Assembly (NCBI GenBank): GCA_027618625.1
Contig: JAQCER010000244.1
Span: forward strand, 1 to 6,086
Direction: 5' to 3'
Source of the DNA: Verrucomicrobiota bacterium
GTDB taxonomy: Bacteria; Verrucomicrobiota; Verrucomicrobiia; Verrucomicrobiales; DEV007
DNA length: 6,086 nucleotides
In this document: positions 1 through 4,332 of the stretch, one piece after another
How the letters are laid out: each line of letters begins with the position of its first letter
How positions within the stretch are numbered: the stretch's first letter is position 1
The notes under the pieces: generated by a model
What the model was told of the DNA's origin: nothing
The model's database searches: none
The model's input: the letters and a program-made list of their open reading frames with translations, nothing else
Position numbers and translations under genes: made by a program

Positions 1-742
1 CGGCGTCCGTGTTGATCCAGCCTTGCGCCTCGTCGGCATAGCCAATGTTACCATAGGCAATGAGCGGAAAATCGGGGCTGCAGACCGCCCGCAACTCGGC
101 CAGTGGTTTAGCCAGAGTGTGAGCCGGACCGCAGTTTACGCCCAGGGCGTTCACCCCCAGCGGTAACAACATCCCGGCGGCGACCGCCACCGACTCGCCA
201 GACAGGATTCGACCTTCGCGGTCGCACACAAAACTGACCAAGGTGGGCCGCCCGGTGATCGTCGCCAGTTTGGCCGCGATGACGGCTTCCCGAATAGAAT
301 TCATCGTCTCGATCAACAGCAGGTCAACGCCCGCTTCCACGAGATGGTGGATGCGCTCGGAGTGCTCGGCGCGGCATTCGTCATCGGGCGGCACCCGGTC
401 GGGGCGATAACAATCTTCCAGTGGGGCCACCGAGCCGGCCACTTGCGCAGGTAAACCAAATTCAGCGACAGCTTCTTGGGCGGTCGCCACCGCGCGCCTG
501 GTCAATTCGCGCGCGGCGTGCCCTTTGCCAGCCAGCGTGCGGCGATGGGTGCGAAAGGTGTTGGCAGTTAGGATGTCCGCGCCCGCGTTCAAATAGTCCA
601 GATGAATCTGGCGCAACACATTCAAACCGGTATCGGTGGTGAGCGCATTCGCCGACCACATTGGCAAGCCGTTGTCCACCCCGCGCCGGTTCAATTCCGT
701 GCCGGTTGCGCCATCAAGCAAGAGAAGCTCACCATTTTCCAA
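1..742 (-). CDS. Homocysteine S-methyltransferase family protein (N-terminal part, runs off left edge)
   Basis: Cytosolic zinc enzyme expected to transfer a methyl group from a donor such as S-methylmethionine or a betaine to homocysteine, giving methionine. About 247 codons are visible in one open minus-strand frame. It opens with the family signature DGATGTELNRRG (Asp at about residue 10), then LPMWSANAL, an NTFRTHRRTL motif, LLLIETMNSIREA (about 140-152) and GVNCGPAH with the first zinc-ligand Cys at about 204. AYGNIGYADEAQGW follows near the edge. The second zinc motif (GGCCG type) should lie beyond position 1, so the loss of the C-terminus is a window effect. The start is uncertain: an in-frame TGA at 782-784 and the absence of ATG or GTG before the DGATGTEL motif leave TTG at 740-742 as the only ordinary choice, and it has no clear Shine-Dalgarno. 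The gene lies downstream of the decayed DUF1080 gene on the same strand. The family is secure; the exact methyl donor is not. Confidence 0.93.
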   Translation of the reverse strand, partial: MENGELLLLDGATGTELNRRGVDNGLPMWSANALTTDTGLNVLRQIHLDYLNAGADILTANTFRTHRRTLAGKGHAARELTRRAVATAQEAVAEFGLPAQVAGSVAPLEDCYRPDRVPPDDECRAEHSERIHHLVEAGVDLLLIETMNSIREAVIAAKLATITGRPTLVSFVCDREGRILSGESVAVAAGMLLPLGVNALGVNCGPAHTLAKPLAELRAVCSPDFPLIAYGNIGYADEAQGWINTDA

Positions 743-817
743 TTCCCGTGCACCGAAGGATTGTCTTGAAGGCCGTGGTTCTCATAGTCGGTCGTTTTCA
801 CACTTGAGGGGGTTCAG

Positions 818-1146
818 CTATCGACTGGCTTCATCACTTGAGATCTCGCGGAGAAAGATATTTCGCCAGCGAATCTCTCCGCCATGCCATTCTCGACTGT
901 CCAGTGTTGAATCATGTCCTGATGATCGGCGACGATGATTTCAGCTCGTTCAAGACGTGACAGCTCCGCAAGCCCGTACGGGTTGGGATCGCGCTGTCCA
1001 TACCTGCCGGCCAGGTCCACACCGTTGAATAGCGGCGTGAATTCTTTGGGCGGATTGTGGTCGTCCTGAGCTATCGAGCGCTCGGTATTTACCAACGACG
1101 ACAATACAGCAAGGCAAGTAAAGAACTGAATTAACTGAATTCTCAT
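818..1146 (-). pseudogene. DUF1080 (3-keto-disaccharide hydrolase) secreted protein, internally deleted and frameshifted
   Basis: Intact members are exported proteins with a concanavalin-like glucanase fold, abundant in planctomycetes and Verrucomicrobia and linked to carbohydrate breakdown. Here the N-terminal half is intact: a signal peptide (MRIQLIQFF with a hydrophobic core, probable cleavage after Ala26 in SIA-QDD) and the domain opening FTPLFNG (36-42), continuing to HWTVENG ending at residue 87. The reading frame then becomes unrelated and stops at 814-816. The other half is visible in another frame: from 886 down to 818 the DNA reads HGGEIRWRNIFLREI followed by SSDEASR and a stop, which matches the usual end of DUF1080 domains. 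The ~100 or more residues normally between these halves are missing, and the junction lies around 884-890. The start is ATG 1146, supported by the AAGGTG ribosome site; a TTG at 1161 would lengthen it by five codons but destroys that spacing. A sequencing or assembly collapse is an alternative to a genuine deletion. Confidence 0.8.
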
Positions 1147-1152
1147 GGGGTA

Positions 1153-1158
1153 CACCTT
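1153..1158 (-). promoter_or_regulatory. Shine-Dalgarno of the DUF1080 pseudogene
   Basis: AAGGTG on the minus strand lies six bases before the ATG at 1144-1146. It decides the start in favour of this ATG over the in-frame TTG at 1161. Confidence 0.6.
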
Positions 1159-1283
1159 CAAATCTGAAATCAGCGTATCATCGGGGATGAATCAATTCAC
1201 ATCATTTTAACCCGAATCCGACCGCTGCAACATTCCCGGCGGCTTCGAAGCGACGACCAAATGAATGACCACCACGTGCAAGG

Positions 1284-1442
1284 CTATTTCTGAATAAGCC
1301 AGCGGTCGACGTTGATGACATCATCGATGGCTGATTCCAGACCTGTCAAGAACAAGGCGGCGTTGGCGATCAAAACGTCGTAGTCCTGCGCTTTCGAAAT
1401 CCGTTGCCGCGCCCATTGTTGTGCAAGAAACCGATGAGACAT
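1284..1442 (-). pseudogene. Possible C-terminal coding remnant or small protein, unrecognised
   Basis: A 52-codon minus-strand frame starting at ATG 1442 and ending at TAG 1284-1286. From about residue 15 onward the translation (AQDYDVLIANAALFLTG, then SAIDDVINVDRW) has an ordinary mix of hydrophobic and charged residues and mostly C or G at third codon positions. The sequence upstream in the same frame turns into low-complexity Arg- and Ala-rich translation. This fits the surviving 3' end of a decayed gene, but I recognise no family and there is no clear ribosome site. A chance frame remains possible. Confidence 0.3.
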
Positions 1443-1640
1443 TGCCGTTCTTTGAGTTTCTGTCGCCGAACGTGGTCCGGTCAGAGCCGGCCTCCGCCGG
1501 TGTGTCACCGTTTCCGCCATTCTCCTCGCCGAAAACATCCCGCTATCCGCGCCGCAAAGCATCTCTTGCGCCTCGGCACCTGCGCCCTGCGCCTGTTTGC
1601 CCGCCGTCTTCATCGCGGCAGCCGTCAGCTAGACCCTCAC

Positions 1641-1674
1641 GGGGAATCCCCTGCGCGAGCGCCCCGCTCGGGGC
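1641..1674. repeat. Two adjacent GC-rich palindromes
   Basis: GGGGAATCCCC (1641-1651) is followed at 1661-1674 by GCCCCGCTCGGGGC, which has 5-bp arms and a 4-base loop. They sit downstream of the 3' end of the minus-strand remnant at 1730-1945. Neither is followed by a T-tract on either strand, so an intrinsic terminator is not supported. Confidence 0.35.
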
Positions 1675-1729
1675 TGATAGATTAGCGGAGCGAAGGGATG
1701 CCTCTCTTTCTGTTGTAGTCTTCTCTCAA

Positions 1730-1945
1730 CTAGGCACCTTCGCGGTGGGCAAGTAATTCGGCGGGCGAGCAGTGTTCGACCAGGTATTGTAAAGCGTCAG
1801 GATCATTCGTTCATTGGCCAAGCGGAACGTCCCACCACTGGCAGGGCAAATCGAATGCGTCCGCCCACTGGGGAGTATCGGCGAGACGAAAGCATTCGTA
1901 GATCAGCTTTGTCGGCCTCAGCTCTGGCTGGTCAGGGAGAGAGAT
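1730..1945 (-). pseudogene. Possible decayed coding fragment with internal stop, unrecognised
   Basis: A minus-strand frame of 72 codons with TGA in front of it (1946-1948), one internal TGA at 1811-1813 and a terminal TAG at 1730-1732. The translation before the internal stop includes KLIYECFRLADTPQWADAF and CQWWDVPLG. After it comes DALQYLVEHCSPAELLAHRE, which looks like the amphipathic end of a real protein. No start codon or family can be named. I read it as the eroded 3' end of a gene; the evidence is only the protein-like composition on both sides of the stop. Confidence 0.25.
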
Positions 1946-1993
1946 TCATTCAGGAGCTGATCAGCAATGCAAGATCGGCAGGAACGGCAAGGA

Positions 1994-2020
1994 GGGGACG
2001 GGTGATTTTGCCGATTCCCC
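1994..2020. repeat. Imperfect GC-rich hairpin
   Basis: GGGGACGG at 1994-2001 can pair with CCGATTCCCC at 2011-2020 across a loop of about nine bases, leaving small bulges. No T-tract follows. It could be a dispersed REP-like element, since short GGGGA/TCCCC palindromes often are, but copy number cannot be judged from one window. Confidence 0.3.
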
Positions 2021-2059
2021 CCGGCCTTCGCGAAAACAACAAAAACGCAGAAACAATCC

Positions 2060-2089
2060 TTGATAAAGAACAGACAAGTCGGTAACAAT
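2060..2089 (+). promoter_or_regulatory. Putative promoter of the TetR gene
   Basis: TTGATA at 2060-2065 resembles a -35 box (5 of 6 bases). AACAAT at 2084-2089 is a weak -10 (4 of 6) at 18-bp spacing. The predicted start of transcription falls at or within a few bases of the ATG at 2095, which would make the message leaderless or nearly so. The operator at 2069-2085 fills the spacer, as expected for autorepression. Sigma-70-like consensus is assumed. Confidence 0.4.
2069..2085 (+). promoter_or_regulatory. Probable TetR operator O1 (autoregulatory)
   Basis: The core ACAGAC-AA-GTCGGT (2070-2083) is an inverted repeat with one mismatch. Over 17 bp it matches the second site at 2728-2744 at 15 positions, with shared consensus AACAGACMAGTCKGTAA. 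It sits just upstream of the repressor gene. GACC-GGTC type palindromes are known operators of several TetR-family repressors. Confidence 0.72.
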
Positions 2090-2094
2090 CTGGC

Positions 2095-2688
2095 ATGAAG
2101 AAGCCCAGAGCTCGCGAACGTATTCTTCATACCGCTGCTGACCTGTTCACTGAGAGGGGGTATGGCGCTGTGGGGATCAACGAGATTATTGAGAAATCTG
2201 ATACGGCAAAGGCCAGTTTCTACCATCATTTTCCCAGCAAGGAGATGCTCTGCATCACTTGGCTGATGGATACCCATGCCCGTTCTGACGCCCGGCACGA
2301 TGCCATACTGAGCAGCCCTGGAAAGGCAGAGGACAAGATCTATGAGTATTTCGAAGGTCTGAAAACGTGGATGAAGGAGAAAGATTTCCGCGGCTGCCCC
2401 TACACCAATACGACTGCCAGCCTCGACAAGGAATCGCCTAAAATTGCAGAGCAGGTCGAGTTGCATAAGCTCTCGATCCGTGACTTTTTTATCGATTTAG
2501 CGCGTGAACTAGTACCGGTTGGATCTCCCGCACGGAAGCTGGGTACGCTCTTCTTTTTACTTTATTCTGGGGCCACCACCGAAGCTCAGAATTTGAAATC
2601 GAATTGGCCAATCGATGCTGCCATCGACTGCATCCGCGATCTGATTCGGCGCGAAACCGACGCTGCATCCTCATCGGTTGCTGAGTAG
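2095..2688 (+). CDS. TetR/AcrR-family transcriptional repressor
   Basis: A DNA-binding repressor of 197 residues, the normal length for the family. The N-terminal domain begins ARERILHTAADLFTERGY (about 6-23), with the helix-turn-helix GINEIIEKSDTAKASFYHHF at 27-46 followed by PSKEML. The C-terminal half should be the dimerisation and ligand-binding domain; it contains RGCPYTN at 99-105, with Cys101, a motif seen in many TetR proteins with this type of C-domain. The ligand cannot be read from sequence. The start is fixed: an in-frame TAA at 2083-2085 lies four codons upstream, leaving ATG 2095, which has no good Shine-Dalgarno. Near-identical inverted repeats lie before this gene and before the flavoprotein gene that starts 71 bases after its stop, so it probably represses itself and the downstream genes. 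The presence of three cysteines (53, 101, 180) makes redox sensing possible but unproven. Confidence 0.93.
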   Translation: MKKPRARERILHTAADLFTERGYGAVGINEIIEKSDTAKASFYHHFPSKEMLCITWLMDTHARSDARHDAILSSPGKAEDKIYEYFEGLKTWMKEKDFRGCPYTNTTASLDKESPKIAEQVELHKLSIRDFFIDLARELVPVGSPARKLGTLFFLLYSGATTEAQNLKSNWPIDAAIDCIRDLIRRETDAASSSVAE

Positions 2689-2715
2689 CCCGTCTGACAA
2701 TCAAACGGCATCTCG

Positions 2716-2745
2716 TTCACAATAAAAAACAGACCAGTCTGTAAT
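2716..2745 (+). promoter_or_regulatory. Putative promoter of the flavoprotein gene
   Basis: TTCACA at 2716-2721 (5 of 6 to the -35 consensus) and TGTAAT at 2740-2745 (5 of 6 to the -10) are 18 bp apart. The predicted transcript start is near 2752, leaving about eight bases before ATG 2760 and no room for a normal ribosome site. The operator at 2728-2744 covers the spacer and most of the -10, so a bound repressor would block polymerase. Confidence 0.5.
2728..2744 (+). promoter_or_regulatory. Probable TetR operator O2
   Basis: The core ACAGAC-CA-GTCTGT (2729-2742) is a perfect 6-bp inverted repeat with a 2-bp centre. The surrounding 17 bp differ from O1 at only two positions. It overlaps the putative -10 of the flavoprotein promoter. 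Confidence 0.8.
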
Positions 2746-2759
2746 TTTCACACAGCAGC

Positions 2760-4283
2760 ATGAACACCTTACCTCAACTTCAACCATTCGACGTCCACAA
2801 CCAGAAGCTGGAGTCCAACGTCCATCCCAGAGACTGGCAGAATCCGACGCCGGATGGAACCTACAACATGGTCGTGATCGGGGGCGGCACGGCTGGATTG
2901 GTCACTGCGGCCGGGGCTGCTGGGCTCGGCGCAAAGGTTGCATTGATCGAGCGGGACTTACTTGGTGGCGACTGCCTGAATGTTGGCTGTGTTCCGTCCA
3001 AAGCGATCATCGCCGCTGCACGTTTGGCCGCACGGGTGCGCGATGCGGCTGAGTTCGGGGTCAATGTTCCCGCTGGTGTCACGATGGACTTTGGCAAAGC
3101 GATGGAGCGAATGCGCAAGCTCCGTGCCGACATCAGTCCGCACGATTCTGCTGCGCGATTTCGTGGCCTGGGAATTGATCTTTATCTGGGTGAAGGAAAG
3201 TTCATTGATGCAAATACCATTGGGGTCGATGGGCAACAGCTGAAGTTCAAGAAGGCATGTATCGCCACCGGGGCGCGCGCATCTGCACCTCCGATCCCCG
3301 GATTAGATGAGGTGGATTACCTGACCAATGAGACGCTGTTTTCCCTGACAGAATTACCAAAACGTTTTGGGATCATCGGCGCTGGCCCGATTGGCTGTGA
3401 AATGGCGCAAAGCTTTGCGCGTTTCGGCTCCGAGGTCTTTCTGGTGGAATCGTCGGAAGGAATTCTACCCAGAGAAGATCCTGACGCTGCCAGAATCGTC
3501 CAGGAAAGCCTGGCGCGCGATGGGGTGAAGATCCTGTGTTGTGGAAAAGAATTGCGATTGAGCAATGCCGATGAAGGAAAAGTTCGGCTTAAGGTTGACT
3601 CGGTCGGGCGGAGTTACGATGAAGTCGTCGACAAACTCCTAGTGGCAGTCGGCCGGGCGCCGAACGTCGAAGGTCTGGGGCTGGAGATTGCGGGCGTCGA
3701 GTTTACGAAGCAAGGTGTCGTAGTGAATGATCGCCAGCAGACGACAAACCCTGGCATTTATGCAGCAGGAGACATTTGTTCGCCTTACCAGTTCACTCAC
3801 GCGGCCGACTTCATGGCGCGCAATGTTTTGCGGAACGCTCTGTTCATGGGGCGGGCAAAGACGAGTTCGATGGTGATCCCATGGGCCACCTATACCGAGC
3901 CCGAGATCGCGCATGTAGGTCTGTATGAGAAAGATGCAAACGACAAGGGGATCGAGATCGATACCTTCACCCAACCACTGAGTGGCGTTGACCGGGCGAT
4001 CCTTTCCGGGGAGACCGAGGGGTTTGTTCGTGTGCATGTTGAGAAGGGTACCGATAAACTTGTGGGTGCGACTGTGGTCGGAGCCAACGCCGGCGATATG
4101 ATCTGCGAGCTGACTTTGGCAATGACGAATGGCCTTGGACTTGGTAAGATCGCCAACACCATTCATCCGTATCCAACCGTTGCTGAAGCCATCCGTAAAG
4201 TGGGCGATCTCTACAATAAAACCAGACTCACACCCGGAGTGCGGAAGCTTATGAGCACGTGGCTCGCCTGGTCGCGTCGGTAA
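2760..4283 (+). CDS. MerA-like FAD/NAD(P)-dependent disulfide oxidoreductase
   Basis: Class I pyridine nucleotide-disulfide oxidoreductase of 507 residues, cytosolic, expected to pass electrons from NAD(P)H through FAD to a redox-active cysteine pair. An N-terminal extension (1-34, with VHPRDWQNPTP) precedes the FAD fold VVIGGGTAGLVTA (38-50) and the redox pair GGDCLNVGCVPSK (Cys72, Cys77). Next are ATGARASAPPIPG (169-181), the NAD(P) fold GIIGAGPIGCE (204-214) with Glu230 at the end of the next strand (suggesting NADH), and the second FAD motif TTNPGIYAAGDIC (328-340). In the C-terminal dimerisation motif HPYPTVAE (469-476), Tyr471 occupies the position of the catalytic His of lipoamide dehydrogenases, as in mercuric reductase. 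The N-terminal HMA domain and the C-terminal Cys-Cys pair of true MerA are absent, so mercury reduction is doubtful. An in-frame TAA at 2742-2744 fixes ATG 2760 as start. It is preceded by O2 and followed after 49 bases by the hydrolase-VTT gene. Confidence 0.9.
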   Translation: MNTLPQLQPFDVHNQKLESNVHPRDWQNPTPDGTYNMVVIGGGTAGLVTAAGAAGLGAKVALIERDLLGGDCLNVGCVPSKAIIAAARLAARVRDAAEFGVNVPAGVTMDFGKAMERMRKLRADISPHDSAARFRGLGIDLYLGEGKFIDANTIGVDGQQLKFKKACIATGARASAPPIPGLDEVDYLTNETLFSLTELPKRFGIIGAGPIGCEMAQSFARFGSEVFLVESSEGILPREDPDAARIVQESLARDGVKILCCGKELRLSNADEGKVRLKVDSVGRSYDEVVDKLLVAVGRAPNVEGLGLEIAGVEFTKQGVVVNDRQQTTNPGIYAAGDICSPYQFTHAADFMARNVLRNALFMGRAKTSSMVIPWATYTEPEIAHVGLYEKDANDKGIEIDTFTQPLSGVDRAILSGETEGFVRVHVEKGTDKLVGATVVGANAGDMICELTLAMTNGLGLGKIANTIHPYPTVAEAIRKVGDLYNKTRLTPGVRKLMSTWLAWSRR

Positions 4284-4332
4284 CCGGCTTCATTTTGTGC
4301 CAAGCTCGGAACATGCGAACTGGACAGCATCC

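Larger units (their letters stand above)
1162..2059. other. Gene-poor region with probable coding remnants
   Basis: About 900 bases without a convincing intact gene. Several overlapping frames on both strands between 1284 and 1756 stay open, but this stretch is GC-rich and the translations are Arg-, Pro- and Ser-rich with no recognisable domain, so they look like chance frames. The segment near 1560-1600 contains three TGCGCC copies within about 30 bases. Two minus-strand stretches (1284-1442 and 1730-1945) read more like protein and are listed separately. I see no tRNA, rRNA, CRISPR array or transposase here. Confidence 0.6.

Noticed and set aside
1404..1756. Two overlapping plus-strand open frames of 93 and 111 codons
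   Set aside because: They are Arg/Pro/Ser-rich, have no recognisable domain or ribosome site, and overlap other open frames in a GC-rich stretch where stops are rare.
1855..2085. A 76-codon plus-strand frame just upstream of the TetR gene
   Set aside because: It ends inside the operator, has no ribosome site or family resemblance, and overlaps the hairpin and promoter region.
1918..2466. A 182-codon open frame on the minus strand
   Set aside because: Most of it lies opposite the TetR coding sequence and both operator and promoter sequence; the translation has no family features. It is a shadow frame.
2689..2727. An intrinsic terminator after the TetR gene
   Set aside because: CCGT and ACGG can form only a four-base stem with a long loop and no following T-tract.
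2095..4283. A classical mercury-resistance operon
   Set aside because: The regulator is TetR type, not MerR; there is no merT or merP, and the flavoprotein lacks the C-terminal Cys-Cys pair and the HMA domain.
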